64,000 nt of DNA from the NCBI RefSeq assembly GCF_003711805.1, contig NZ_QXCP01000006.1:310001-374000 (forward strand), given 5' to 3'. Position numbers and translations under genes: made by a program. Shown in pieces: positions 8,631-17,458 of this stretch (the first letter of the stretch is position 1; every line of letters begins with the position of its first letter). This DNA is from Brachybacterium sp. EE-P12 (GTDB lineage: Bacteria > Actinomycetota > Actinomycetes > Actinomycetales > Dermabacteraceae). A model generated the notes under the pieces. The model saw nothing but the letters and a program-made list of their open reading frames with translations. It had not been told where the DNA came from and searched no databases.

Positions 8631-8639
8631 TGTGAGAAT
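8631..8639 (+). promoter_or_regulatory. Candidate extended -10 for the ole operon
   Basis: TGTGAGAAT matches an extended -10 (TGn plus GAGAAT). The same nine bases serve the ATP-grasp gene at 19780-19788. Transcription would start near 8645 and give an untranslated leader of about 80 bases before oleA. Confidence 0.4.
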
Positions 8640-8642
8640 GGC

Positions 8643-8681
8643 GGGTGCATGTGCCGGGCACGGCGCGGCCGCCATGCATCC
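8643..8681. repeat. Inverted repeat upstream of oleA
   Basis: gggtgcatg (8643-8651) and catgcatcc (8673-8681) pair at 8 of 9 positions around a 21-base GC-rich centre. It lies just downstream of the candidate -10 and 45 bases before oleA. It could be an operator, a leader hairpin or a weak terminator for the upstream gene. Confidence 0.35.
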
Positions 8682-8725
8682 AGGACACGCACACGACTGA
8701 CCGAACGACGAGGTAGCGCAGGCAG

Positions 8726-9757
8726 ATGGGGAACGGCAACACAGGGATCGTCCATGCGAACACGAGCCTGCTCGCGGTCGAGGGATCGCTCCCGCAGGTG
8801 ACGGTGAGCTCGGACGAGATCGACGAGATGCTGGCCCCGGCCCGCAAGCGGCTGCGGCTGCCCAAGGGCGTGCTGCAGCGCGTCGCGGGCGTCTACGAGC
8901 GCAAGTGGTGGCGCGATCGCGAGAACGGCTGGAAGCAGGGCGTCGTGCTCGCCGCCGAGCGTGCGATGGCCAAGGCCGGGATCATGCGCGACCAGGTGGG
9001 GCTGCTCATCAACGCCTCCGTCTCCCGCCGCCACCTCGAGCCCGCGGTCTCCACCGGCATCCACCACTCGCTCGGCCTGCCGCCGGCGTGCATGAACTTC
9101 GACATCACCAACGCCTGCCTCGGATTCGTCAACGCGATGACCATGGCCGCCGGCATGATCGACTCCGGCCAGGTGAAGTACGCGCTGATCGTCGGCGCCG
9201 AGGACGTCGAGGACGTCCAGCGCGGCACGATCGAGCGGCTGAACGCCAAGGGCTCCACCCGCGCCGACTTCAACAACCAGTTCGCCTCGCTCACCCTCGG
9301 CTCCGGCGCCGCCGCCGCCGTGCTCGGCCCGGCCGACGAGCACCCCGAGGGGCACCGGCTGAAGGTCACCCAGGCCCGCTCCGGCACCGAGCACCACGAG
9401 CTGTGCGTGGCGAACATGGAGGACATGCGCACCGACTCCAACGGCCTGCTCGAGAACGGCATCAACCTGATCGTGGACACCTGGAAGGCCGCGAACGAGT
9501 CCGGGCTCGACTTCAAGAGCGTCGACTACGTGATCCCGCACCAGGTGTCGATGGTCTACACCCGCAACTTCTCGAAGATCACCGGGGTGGGGATGGAGCG
9601 CATCCCCGTCACCTTCCCGGACTGGGGGAACATCGCCGCGGAGGCGGTGCCGATGACCCTCGCGCACATCCAGGACGACATCGAGCGCGGCCAGCGCGTG
9701 CTGCTGATGGGCGTCGGCTCCGGTCTGAACACGGCGATGATGGAGGTCCAGTGGTGA
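8726..9757 (+). CDS. oleA: OleA: head-to-head fatty acyl-CoA condensing enzyme (thiolase fold)
   Basis: The 343-residue enzyme joins two fatty acyl-CoA molecules by a non-decarboxylative Claisen condensation to a 2-alkyl-3-ketoacyl product, the first step of long-chain olefin synthesis. It has the FabH/thiolase fold with nucleophile Cys131 in TNACLGF, the OleA-specific Glu105 in RRHLEPAVSTG and the catalytic His272 in VIPHQVSM. The glycine-rich end GVGSGLNTAM is typical. Length matches OleA rather than FabH, and the neighbours (OleBC fusion, OleD) fix the function. The gene overlaps oleBC by 4 bases (GTGA), so translation is coupled. Confidence 0.93.
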   Translation: MGNGNTGIVHANTSLLAVEGSLPQVTVSSDEIDEMLAPARKRLRLPKGVLQRVAGVYERKWWRDRENGWKQGVVLAAERAMAKAGIMRDQVGLLINASVSRRHLEPAVSTGIHHSLGLPPACMNFDITNACLGFVNAMTMAAGMIDSGQVKYALIVGAEDVEDVQRGTIERLNAKGSTRADFNNQFASLTLGSGAAAAVLGPADEHPEGHRLKVTQARSGTEHHELCVANMEDMRTDSNGLLENGINLIVDTWKAANESGLDFKSVDYVIPHQVSMVYTRNFSKITGVGMERIPVTFPDWGNIAAEAVPMTLAHIQDDIERGQRVLLMGVGSGLNTAMMEVQW

Positions 9758-12420
9758 CCAGCACCCGATCCACCGAGATCCCCGACCTGCCGGGCCTGGA
9801 CCCGTCCCTGCACCGCACCGCGGAGGTGCGCGACCACACCGGCGAGCTGCGGCAGTGGCACCTGCTGGACTCCGGCCCCTGGCTCGCCGAGCGCGGCATC
9901 TCCCCGCGCGGCACCCTCCTGGCCGTCCACGGCAACCCCACCTGGTCCTTCCTGTTCCGCTCCCTCGTGCGCGAGGACATCCCCTGGCGGCTGATCGCCG
10001 TGGACCAGCTCGAGATGGGCTACTCCGAGCGGACCGGCCTGAAGCGTCGCTACCAGGACCGCATCACCGATCTCTCGCTGCTGACCGACGCGCTGTCCCT
10101 GCACGGCCCGGTCGTCACCGTCGGCCACGACTGGGGCGGGCTGATCTCGACCGGCTGGGCGCTGGACAACCGCCACGACGTGGTCGGCATGATCCTCACC
10201 AACACCGGCGTGCACCAGCAGATCGAGGAGGCGCTGCCGAGGGCGCTGCAGCTGGCGACCACGCCCGGCTTCCGCACCGCCTCGACCTCGCTCACGGACG
10301 CCTTCCTGCGCACCACCCTCGCGCTGTCGAAGCCCGCGCTGCCCCGCGAGGTCCAGGACGCCTATCTCGCGCCCTATCGCACCCGCGCGCGTCGGCGCGG
10401 CATCGACCAGTTCGTCGCCGACATCCCCGCCGCCGCGGACCATCCCTCCCGCCCCACCCTCGAGCGCGTCGCCGAGGGGCTCACCGAGCTGCGCGTGCCG
10501 ACGCTGCTGGCCTGGGGCCCGCGCGACATCACCTTCTCCGACCGCTTCCTGCGCGACCTCATCGAGCGCGTCCCCCACGCCGATGTGCACCGCTTCGAGG
10601 GCGCCTCGCATCTGGTGTGGGAGGACGCCGACGTCGCCGGCCTCGTCGCCCGGTGGCTCGAGACCACCTTCGGCACCGCCGAGGAGCCCCGCACCGAGGC
10701 GCCCTCCTGGCGGCCCGTCTCCGCCTACGCCGAGGAGGTGCCCGCCGCCCCGATCGGCGAGTCCATCGCGCGCCTGGCTGCGGACCCCGTCCATGCCCAC
10801 CAGGCGGCCGTGGTCGAGCTCGGCGCCGACGACGACGGCAGCCGGGAGATCTCCTGGTCGCTGCTCCATCGCCGCGTCGAGGACATCGCCGCGGGCCTGC
10901 TCGGCCACGGGGTGCTCCCCGGGGACCGGGTGAGCCTGCTGATCACGCCCGGTGCCGACCTCACCGGAGTGCTCTACGCCTGCTTCCGGATCGGTGCGGT
11001 GGCCGTGGTCGCCGATGCGGGCCTGGGCACGCAGGGCCTCACCCGCGCCGTGATCGGCTCCCACATCGACTGGCTGATCGGGATCCCGAAGGCGCTCGTC
11101 GGCGCCCGCGCGATGGGCTGGCCCGGACGGCGCCTCAGCGTCGAGCAGCTCCCGACGGTGGACCGCGTCGCCCTCGGCGTCGAGACCTCGATCGCGGAGC
11201 TCGCCCGCTCCGGCGCCCTGCAGCGCGAGCTGGGTGCCCCGCTGGACGTGCCCCACCCCGATCCGGACTCGGACGCCGCGGTGCTGTTCACCTCCGGCTC
11301 GACCGGGCCCGCCAAGGGCGCCGTCATGACCCACCGCCAGCTCAGCGCGATGTTCGCCGCCGTCGGCGACACCCTGGACCTCGCCCCTGAGCGGGGCCTG
11401 GTCGCGGGCTTCGCGACCTTCGCGCTGCTCGGGCCCGCCCTCGGCGCGCCGACGGTCGTGCCCGACATGGACATCACCCGGCCCGGCGAGCTCACCGCCC
11501 CGGCGCTGGCCGCCGCGATCGGCGCGCTCGGCCGTCCGGCCGTGTTCACGGCCCCGGCCGCGCTGCGGAACATCCTGGACACCGCCGGTCAGCTCGACGC
11601 GGAAGGACGCGCGGCGATGGCGGGCGCGGCGAGCTTCTTCTCCGCCGGCGCCCCGATCCCCGCTCACCTCCTGCGCGGCCTCGCGGACCTCATGCCCGAG
11701 GCGAAGGCGCTGACCCCCTACGGCATGACCGAGTGCCTCGCCGTCGCCGCGATCGACCTCGAGGGGATCGACGCGGCCGGAGAGGGCTCCGGCGTGTGCG
11801 TCGGCGCCCCCGTGCCCCGGGTCGAGATCGCGATCGCGGCCATGGACGACGAGGGCCGCACCACCGGCGAGATCACCGAAGCGGCCGGGGAGCGCGGTGA
11901 GATCCTCGTCCGCGCCCCGCACGTGCGCGACCGGTACCTCATGCTGTGGGGCACCACGCACACCTCCATGCGCTTCGAGGGCTGGCACGCCACCGGCGAC
12001 GTCGGCCACCTCGATGAGGCCGGGCGGCTCTGGGTCGAGGGGCGCGCCGCGCACGTCCTCGCGACCGCCGACGGGCTGTTCACCCCCGTCCAGGTCGAGG
12101 AGGCCGCCGAGGCCGTGCCGACCGTGCGCCGCGCCGGCGCCGCCGTCGTCGGCCCCCGCGGCACCCAGCAGGTCGTCGTGATCCTCGAGACCGAGGAGGG
12201 GCACCGCCCCGGGAAGGCGGCGCGCCCCCGCCCCGCGGCCACCTCCCTGCAGGAAGCCGTGCGCCGCTCCGTGCGCGAGCGCGCCGGGGTCGAGGTCGTG
12301 GCGGTGTTCGTCACCCGCTGCCTGCCCACCGACATCCGCCACAACTCGAAGATCGACCGCGCGGCGCTCTCGCGCTGGGCCGAGCAGACCCTGCGCGGCG
12401 AGCGGGCGGAGTCCCTGTGA
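9754..12420 (+). CDS. oleBC: OleBC fusion: beta-lactone decarboxylase plus beta-lactone synthetase
   Basis: The 888-residue protein joins two enzymes. Residues 1 to about 300 form an alpha/beta hydrolase of the haloalkane-dehalogenase type (OleB), with nucleophile Asp126 in VGHDWGGLIS and the oxyanion segment VHGNPTWSF; OleB decarboxylates cis-beta-lactones to cis-olefins. From about residue 330 an ANL superfamily adenylating domain (OleC) follows, with the P-loop-like FTSGSTGPAKG near residue 513, LTPYGMTE and WHATGDVGHLDE; OleC forms the beta-lactone from the 3-hydroxy acid using ATP. The start GTG at 9754 overlaps the oleA stop. Fused OleBC proteins are known in actinobacteria such as Micrococcus. 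Confidence 0.92.
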   Translation: MTSTRSTEIPDLPGLDPSLHRTAEVRDHTGELRQWHLLDSGPWLAERGISPRGTLLAVHGNPTWSFLFRSLVREDIPWRLIAVDQLEMGYSERTGLKRRYQDRITDLSLLTDALSLHGPVVTVGHDWGGLISTGWALDNRHDVVGMILTNTGVHQQIEEALPRALQLATTPGFRTASTSLTDAFLRTTLALSKPALPREVQDAYLAPYRTRARRRGIDQFVADIPAAADHPSRPTLERVAEGLTELRVPTLLAWGPRDITFSDRFLRDLIERVPHADVHRFEGASHLVWEDADVAGLVARWLETTFGTAEEPRTEAPSWRPVSAYAEEVPAAPIGESIARLAADPVHAHQAAVVELGADDDGSREISWSLLHRRVEDIAAGLLGHGVLPGDRVSLLITPGADLTGVLYACFRIGAVAVVADAGLGTQGLTRAVIGSHIDWLIGIPKALVGARAMGWPGRRLSVEQLPTVDRVALGVETSIAELARSGALQRELGAPLDVPHPDPDSDAAVLFTSGSTGPAKGAVMTHRQLSAMFAAVGDTLDLAPERGLVAGFATFALLGPALGAPTVVPDMDITRPGELTAPALAAAIGALGRPAVFTAPAALRNILDTAGQLDAEGRAAMAGAASFFSAGAPIPAHLLRGLADLMPEAKALTPYGMTECLAVAAIDLEGIDAAGEGSGVCVGAPVPRVEIAIAAMDDEGRTTGEITEAAGERGEILVRAPHVRDRYLMLWGTTHTSMRFEGWHATGDVGHLDEAGRLWVEGRAAHVLATADGLFTPVQVEEAAEAVPTVRRAGAAVVGPRGTQQVVVILETEEGHRPGKAARPRPAATSLQEAVRRSVRERAGVEVVAVFVTRCLPTDIRHNSKIDRAALSRWAEQTLRGERAESL

Positions 12421-13409
12421 GCGCCCCGACCATCGTGGTCACCGGCGCCTCGGGCATGCTCGGCGGCGCCGTCGCGGCCGCCCTGCGCGACCGCGGCGCG
12501 ACCGTGCGCGCCTTCCAGCGCCGCCCCGCCGGGATCGACGGGGTCGAGGACGTCTGCGGCTCCCTGACCGAGGCGGAGGACGTGCGCCGGGCCGTGCGCG
12601 GCGCGGACGCGGTGGTCCATCTCGCCGCGAAGGTCTCGATCTCCGGCCCGGAGAGCGAGTACCGGGCGATCAACATCGCAGGCACCGCGCACGTGCTCGA
12701 CGCGCTGCGCGACAACGGCGGCGGGACCCTCGTGAACGTCTCCACCCCCTCGGCCGCGCACCTGGGCCGCGCCATCGTGGGCCTGGACGCGACGCCGGCG
12801 GATCCGGAGCGGGCCCGCGGCCCCTACGCCCGCACGAAGGCGGCCGCCGAGCTGCTCGCGATGGAGGCCGACGGGGTCGACGGGATCGCCGTGACCTCCG
12901 TGCGCCCCCACATCGTGTGGGGCCCCGGCGACACCCAGCTCGTCGGCCGCATCGTCGACCGCGCCGCGAGAGGGCGCCTGCCCCTGCTGGACGAGGGCAT
13001 GGCCCTGATCGACACGACCTACGTCACCAACGCCGCCGATGCGATCGTCGCCGCGCACGACCGGATCGAGGACGTGCACGGGCAGAGCTTCGTGATCTCC
13101 AACGGCGAGCCCCGCACCGTGCGCGACGTCTTCGCGGGCTGGTGCGAGGCCGCGGGCGTGCCCGCCCCGACCCTGCGCGTGCCGGGCCGTCTCGCCCGCT
13201 TCGCCGGACGCGTCATCGAGAAGGTGTGGGAGAAGCGTCCGGGGCACGACGAGCCCCCGATGACGGAGTTCCTCGCCGAGCAGATGTCCACCGCCCACTG
13301 GTTCGACCAGCGCCGCACCCGCGCGCTGCTGCAGTGGACTCCGCGCGTGAGCATGGACGAGGGAAACGCGCATCTCGCGGCCTGGTTCCGCGAGCACCCC
13401 GTCCTCTGA
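12417..13409 (+). CDS. oleD: OleD: 2-alkyl-3-ketoalkanoate reductase
   Basis: The 330-residue short-chain dehydrogenase/reductase of the extended, 3-beta-HSD-like type reduces the OleA product to a 2-alkyl-3-hydroxy acid using NADPH. The N-terminal Rossmann motif is VVTGASGMLGGAV. The catalytic Tyr137 and Lys141 lie in GPYARTKAAAE, with a substrate Ser in NVSTPSAAH. The GTG start at 12417 overlaps the oleBC stop by 4 bases. With oleA and oleBC it completes the pathway from acyl-CoA to olefin. The final residues lie 34 bases before the VKOR gene, which may be co-transcribed. Confidence 0.92.
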   Translation: MSAPTIVVTGASGMLGGAVAAALRDRGATVRAFQRRPAGIDGVEDVCGSLTEAEDVRRAVRGADAVVHLAAKVSISGPESEYRAINIAGTAHVLDALRDNGGGTLVNVSTPSAAHLGRAIVGLDATPADPERARGPYARTKAAAELLAMEADGVDGIAVTSVRPHIVWGPGDTQLVGRIVDRAARGRLPLLDEGMALIDTTYVTNAADAIVAAHDRIEDVHGQSFVISNGEPRTVRDVFAGWCEAAGVPAPTLRVPGRLARFAGRVIEKVWEKRPGHDEPPMTEFLAEQMSTAHWFDQRRTRALLQWTPRVSMDEGNAHLAAWFREHPVL

Positions 13410-13443
13410 CCCCCACCCGTCACCGAGCACGGAAGTCGAGCCC

Positions 13444-14121
13444 ATGAGCGAGAAGCCCTCCGAGAACACCGCCGACGAGGCCGCGCTGCGCGCCGAGATC
13501 GATGCGGAGCTCGCCGCCGAACGGGCGACGCGTCCCCGGGCGAGCAGCCGCCTGACCGGCCTGGTGCTGCTGCTGGGCGGGCTCGTGGGCTGGCTCGCCG
13601 CCCTCGAGCTGCAGGTGGGCAAGGAGTTCCTGCTCGCGAACCCCGGGGAGAGCCTCGCCTGCGACGTGAACCCCTTCATCTCCTGCGGCGACGTCATGAT
13701 GACCTGGCAGTCCTCGGCGCTGGGCATCCCGAACATGGCCATCGGCCTCGGGGGCTTCGCGATCATGGGAGTCGCCGGGGCGCTCATGCTCTCCGGCACG
13801 GCGCTGCCGACCTGGTTCCGCTGGGCGCGGCTGGGCGGGATGACCTTCGCCTTCGGCTACGTGCACTTCCTGGCGATCTCCGCGATCTTCGTGATCCGTG
13901 CGCTGTGCCCCTGGTGCATGGTGGTCTGGGCGGTCACGGCGCCGATGTTCTTCGCGACCCTCGCCCGCACCGTCGAGCACGGCGACCTGCGCCTTCCCGC
14001 CCCGCTCGCGGGGCTGCTGCGCCGCTGGGTGCTGCTGTCCGCGGCGTGGTACCTGCTGGTGATCGTCGTGATCGCCGCCGCGTTCTGGCGGCAGTGGCTG
14101 GTCGTGCTCGGGATCGGCTGA
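13444..14121 (+). CDS. Vitamin K epoxide reductase family membrane protein
   Basis: The 225-residue protein has five hydrophobic segments. It has the two redox Cys pairs of bacterial VKOR homologues: the loop pair in SLACDVNPFISCGDVM and the quinone-proximal CPWC in RALCPWCMVVW. Such proteins reoxidise DsbA-like thiol oxidases with menaquinone and so drive disulfide formation outside the membrane; no DsbA gene is visible nearby. The N-terminal 35 residues are charged and cytoplasmic. The ATG at 13444 follows oleD by 34 bases. A hairpin directly after the stop suggests this is the last gene of the transcript. Confidence 0.88.
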   Translation: MSEKPSENTADEAALRAEIDAELAAERATRPRASSRLTGLVLLLGGLVGWLAALELQVGKEFLLANPGESLACDVNPFISCGDVMMTWQSSALGIPNMAIGLGGFAIMGVAGALMLSGTALPTWFRWARLGGMTFAFGYVHFLAISAIFVIRALCPWCMVVWAVTAPMFFATLARTVEHGDLRLPAPLAGLLRRWVLLSAAWYLLVIVVIAAAFWRQWLVVLGIG

Positions 14122-14140
14122 GCCCGCGGGGTCCGCGGGC
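14122..14140 (+). terminator. GC-rich hairpin after the VKOR gene
   Basis: gcccgcgg and ccgcgggc form a perfect 8-bp stem around a 3-base loop immediately after the stop codon at 14121. No T-tract follows. Confidence 0.5.
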
Positions 14141-14216
14141 CTCACGACCTCTCCTCCACAGCACCCCGTCGTCCCCAGCGCGCCGCCCCACCGGGACGGC
14201 GGTGACCGCTCGCGCC

Positions 14217-14222
14217 TAGGTT
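14217..14222 (+). promoter_or_regulatory. -10 element giving a leaderless comEA mRNA
   Basis: TAGGTT is followed by seven bases (cgcgggc) and the ATG at 14230. No ribosome-binding site is present, so transcription probably starts at the start codon. Confidence 0.6.
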
Positions 14223-14229
14223 CGCGGGC

Positions 14230-15048
14230 ATGGGAGCACCATCGGGCCTCGAGGAACGCAGCCGCGCCGGCCGTCATCGCCGCACCGGCGAGCCGCTGAT
14301 CCGCCGTCGCGACCACAGCGCAGAGCGGACGCGCCGCCGCCTGCCCTTCCCGACCCCGCCGCTGTCGGCCCTGATCGGCATCGCCGTGCTCGTGCTGATC
14401 GGCGCCGGCGTCATCCATCTCTCCGGCACCGGCTCCGCGATCCCGCAGGAGGAGGTCGTGGCCCCGGTCGCCGAGGCCGGGGCCGGTTCGGACCCGCCTC
14501 CGGAGCCGGGGGAGGCGGAGGAGGTCGGGTCGGGGGAGAGCCCCGCCGCCGACCCGGAGCAGAGCGAGCCCGCGGAGCTCGTCGTCCACGTCTCCGGCGC
14601 GGTCGCCTCCCCGGGAGTGGTGCGCCTGCCCGGCGGCTCCCGGGTCGACGACGCCCTCGGCGCCGCCGGCGGCCCGACCGACGAGGCCGAGCTCGCCGCC
14701 GTGAACCTCGCCCGTCCCCTCGTCGACGGCGAGCAGATCCACGTCCCCGTCCCCGGGGAGGAGCCGCCGGCATCGAGCGGCCCGGTGACCGGCGGCGACA
14801 CGGCTCCGGGGGCGCCCGGCGCGGGGGAGGGCGGGGGAGGGGACGGTGCGAGCAGCGGCGCGATCGACCTGAACTCCGCGAGCGCGACCGAGCTCGAGGA
14901 GCTGCCCGGGGTGGGCCCCGCCATCGCCCAGCGCATCATCGAGCACCGCGAGCAGAACGGCCCCTTCGAGAGTGTCGACCAGCTCGAGGAGGTCTCCGGC
15001 ATCGGCCCCGCGACGCTCGAGAAGCTCCGCGACGAGGCGACGGTGTGA
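14230..15048 (+). CDS. comEA: ComEA-family DNA-binding protein
   Basis: The 272-residue protein has a charged cytoplasmic N-terminus, one membrane helix near residues 42-60 (SALIGIAVLVLIGAGVIHL), an acidic Pro/Glu linker, and an SLBB domain beginning VVHVSGAVASPGVVRLP. A C-terminal helix-hairpin-helix pair, LEELPGVGPAIAQRIIEHR and LEEVSGIGPATLEKL, follows the signature IDLNSASATE. ComEA binds incoming DNA outside the membrane and passes it to the ComEC channel. Its position immediately before comEC, 13 bases apart, supports this role. Whether the organism is naturally competent cannot be decided here, since no pilus genes are in the window. Confidence 0.9.
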   Translation: MGAPSGLEERSRAGRHRRTGEPLIRRRDHSAERTRRRLPFPTPPLSALIGIAVLVLIGAGVIHLSGTGSAIPQEEVVAPVAEAGAGSDPPPEPGEAEEVGSGESPAADPEQSEPAELVVHVSGAVASPGVVRLPGGSRVDDALGAAGGPTDEAELAAVNLARPLVDGEQIHVPVPGEEPPASSGPVTGGDTAPGAPGAGEGGGGDGASSGAIDLNSASATELEELPGVGPAIAQRIIEHREQNGPFESVDQLEEVSGIGPATLEKLRDEATV

Positions 15049-15061
15049 ACGGGGCGAGCGC

Positions 15062-17422
15062 ATGAGCCGAGCCGATCTGCGCCTCCTGCCCGGGGCGACC
15101 TGCGTGTGGGCGCTCGCGGTGCTCGGCATCACCGCCGGAGGCGCCGCGGCGATCGCCGCCGGAGCCGTGCTGGTCTCCCTCGCGCTGACCGCCCTGACCC
15201 TGCTCGGCCCCGCCCGTGCGGCCCGCACCGTGCTCTCCCACCTCGCCCTCGTCGGGCTCGCCGCCCTGCTGCTGATCCCGGCGCTGCTGCGGCACGACGA
15301 CTCCTCCGGGCAGCTCGAGCAGGCCGCCGCCGACGGGCTCGTCGCCGAGCTGACGGTCGTCGCGAGCGCGGACCCGGCCGCCCCGAGCGGCGGCCCCGAA
15401 TGGTCCCGCAGCGGCCTGCAGATGCGCGCCCGCATCGTCCCGGGACCCGCTCGGATCGGCCGCGATCAGGTGACGCTCCGCGCCGCGGTGCCGGTGCTGG
15501 TGCGCGCCGACGGCGAGGCGGCCGAGCAGCTCGGACGTATCCGCGACGGAGAGCGCGCCGAGCTCCGCGCCGCGGTCACGGGCGATGAGTCCCTGCGCAT
15601 CCTCCGGGCCACCGAGGTGCGCCCCGCCGACGGCGCGGGAGGCGACGGGCCGGGCTCTGCGCGCCACCGCCTGCGGGAGATCGCCCGGCAGGCGACCGCG
15701 CAGCTGCCGGACGACGAGGCCGCGCTCGTGCGCGGCATGACCACCGGGGACACCAGCGGCATGGGCGAGCGGGCCGAGGAGATCATGCGCCGGGCCGGGA
15801 TCTCGCATCTCGTGGCGGTCAGCGGCGCGAACATCGCGCTGGTCCTCGCCGCGGTGCTCGGCCCGATGCTGCTCGCCGGCGTGCGGCGCAGGCCCCGCCT
15901 CCTCGTCGCCGCCGCAGTGGTCGCCGGCTACGTGTGGCTGGTCGGCGACGAGCCGAGCGTGCAGCGGGCTGCGACCATGGCCGCCCCGCTCCTGGCCGCG
16001 CGCTTCGCCGGGGTGCGCGCCTCACCGGTCGCCGCTCTCGCCCTCACCGTCGCGCTGTGGTCCGTGCTGGACCCCGTCACCGCCGCCTCGATCGGCTTCC
16101 TGCTCTCCGCCCTCGCCACCGGCGCGATCCTGCTCGCCGCCCCGCCGCTCGCCCGGACGCTCGAGCAGATGAGCCGGGGCCGGATCGGCCGCACCACGGC
16201 GCTCGTGATCGCGGTGCCGCTCGTCGCGCAGGCCGCCTGCACGCCCGTGCTGATCCTGCTCGCCCCGGAGGTGTCGGTCTGGGCGGTGCCCGTGAACATG
16301 CTGGTCGCCCCGCTGGTCGGGCCGTCGACCGTGCTCGGGCTGATCGCGCTGCTGCTCGGGGTGGTCTGGCCGGGCGGGGCGGCGCTGCTGTACGGGATCG
16401 CCGCCGGCGGTGCCCATCTCGTGCTGCTGACCGCCCGCACGGCCGATGCCCTGCCGGGCTCCCGGATCGCGGTGCCGGAGGGGACCATGGGCGTGCTCGG
16501 TGCCATCGCGGTGCTGCTGGTCGCGGGGATCGCCCTCGCCGCCCGGCACCGGCCGATGGTGCGCTGGGGTGTCGCGGTGCTGCTGGTCATCGCGCTCGCC
16601 CCCGGGATCGGGCGGATGCTGCCCACGTCGCGCCCGGAGAGCTGGAGCCTCGCCCTGTGCGCCGTCGGGCAGGGCGACGCCCTCCTGCTCCGACCGGCAG
16701 GGGCGGCCCGAGCCGGACCGACCGTGCTCGTGGACACCGGGCCCGAGCCGGATGAGCTGCGCGCCTGCCTGGACCTGCTGCGGGTGAAGAGCATCGACCT
16801 GCTCGTGCTCACCCACCCCCACGCCGACCACATCGGCGGCAGGGCCGCGCTGACGGGGGAGCGGGCCCCGCACGAGCAGTGGGTGTGCCCTCTGCCCGCC
16901 GCCGCTGCGGGCGTCGTCCCCGGCGCTCCCGTCGAGATCGCCACGACAGGGAGGCGCTGGGAGCGGGACGGACTCGCCCTGCGCGTGCTGTGGCCGGACT
17001 CCGCCGAGGCGGCGGAGAGGGCGAGCGCCGCCGAGCACGGCTCGGGGGAGGGCGATGCCGCGAACGACTGCTCGATCGCCCTCGAGGTGCTCTGGCCCGA
17101 CGGCACCCGGCTGGTTACCCTCGGCGACCTCGAGCCGGCCGGGCAGGAGCAGGTCGCCGCCGGATCGCCCGGTGAGGCCGACATCGTCAAGGTCGCCCAC
17201 CACGGCTCGCGCTTCCAGCACGCGCCGCTGTACGAGCAGCTCGACCCCGATCTCGCCCTGGTGCCGGTCGGGAAGGAGAACACCTTCGGCCATCCCACCG
17301 AGGAGACGCTCGCCCTGGTCCGGGGCCTCGGTGCCCGGGTGCTCCGCACCGACGAGCACGGCACCGTCGTGCTCCCCACGGGCGAGGACGCCGAGCCGCG
17401 GAGCGTCGGCCCGGCCCGCTAG
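15062..17422 (+). CDS. comEC: ComEC/Rec2-family DNA uptake channel protein
   Basis: The 786-residue membrane protein contains a competence domain with the signature ISHLVAVSGANIALVLAAV and about ten membrane segments. It ends in a metallo-beta-lactamase-like domain with THPHADHIGGRAAL and VAHHGSRFQHA. In competent bacteria ComEC forms the inner-membrane pore for single-stranded DNA, and the C-terminal domain may degrade the other strand. The chosen ATG at 15062 follows the comEA stop by 13 bases; the open frame continues upstream over comEA but without membrane or family sequence. Its TAG stop overlaps the candidate -10 of holA. Confidence 0.9.
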   Translation: MSRADLRLLPGATCVWALAVLGITAGGAAAIAAGAVLVSLALTALTLLGPARAARTVLSHLALVGLAALLLIPALLRHDDSSGQLEQAAADGLVAELTVVASADPAAPSGGPEWSRSGLQMRARIVPGPARIGRDQVTLRAAVPVLVRADGEAAEQLGRIRDGERAELRAAVTGDESLRILRATEVRPADGAGGDGPGSARHRLREIARQATAQLPDDEAALVRGMTTGDTSGMGERAEEIMRRAGISHLVAVSGANIALVLAAVLGPMLLAGVRRRPRLLVAAAVVAGYVWLVGDEPSVQRAATMAAPLLAARFAGVRASPVAALALTVALWSVLDPVTAASIGFLLSALATGAILLAAPPLARTLEQMSRGRIGRTTALVIAVPLVAQAACTPVLILLAPEVSVWAVPVNMLVAPLVGPSTVLGLIALLLGVVWPGGAALLYGIAAGGAHLVLLTARTADALPGSRIAVPEGTMGVLGAIAVLLVAGIALAARHRPMVRWGVAVLLVIALAPGIGRMLPTSRPESWSLALCAVGQGDALLLRPAGAARAGPTVLVDTGPEPDELRACLDLLRVKSIDLLVLTHPHADHIGGRAALTGERAPHEQWVCPLPAAAAGVVPGAPVEIATTGRRWERDGLALRVLWPDSAEAAERASAAEHGSGEGDAANDCSIALEVLWPDGTRLVTLGDLEPAGQEQVAAGSPGEADIVKVAHHGSRFQHAPLYEQLDPDLALVPVGKENTFGHPTEETLALVRGLGARVLRTDEHGTVVLPTGEDAEPRSVGPAR

Positions 17423-17425
17423 GAT
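17420..17425 (+). promoter_or_regulatory. Candidate -10 for holA
   Basis: TAGGAT begins with the TAG stop codon of comEC and lies about 33 bases before the holA ATG, which also has a GAGGAG ribosome site. Confidence 0.4.
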
Positions 17426-17458
17426 CGTGCAGTCCCCCTGAGCAGTGAGGAGCTCACC

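Noticed and set aside
8649-8800. Possible leaderless short ORF starting ATG 8649 just after the TGTGAGAAT element
   Set aside because: The spacing is nine bases, not seven, the peptide is Arg-rich and runs out of frame into oleA; better read as the oleA leader.
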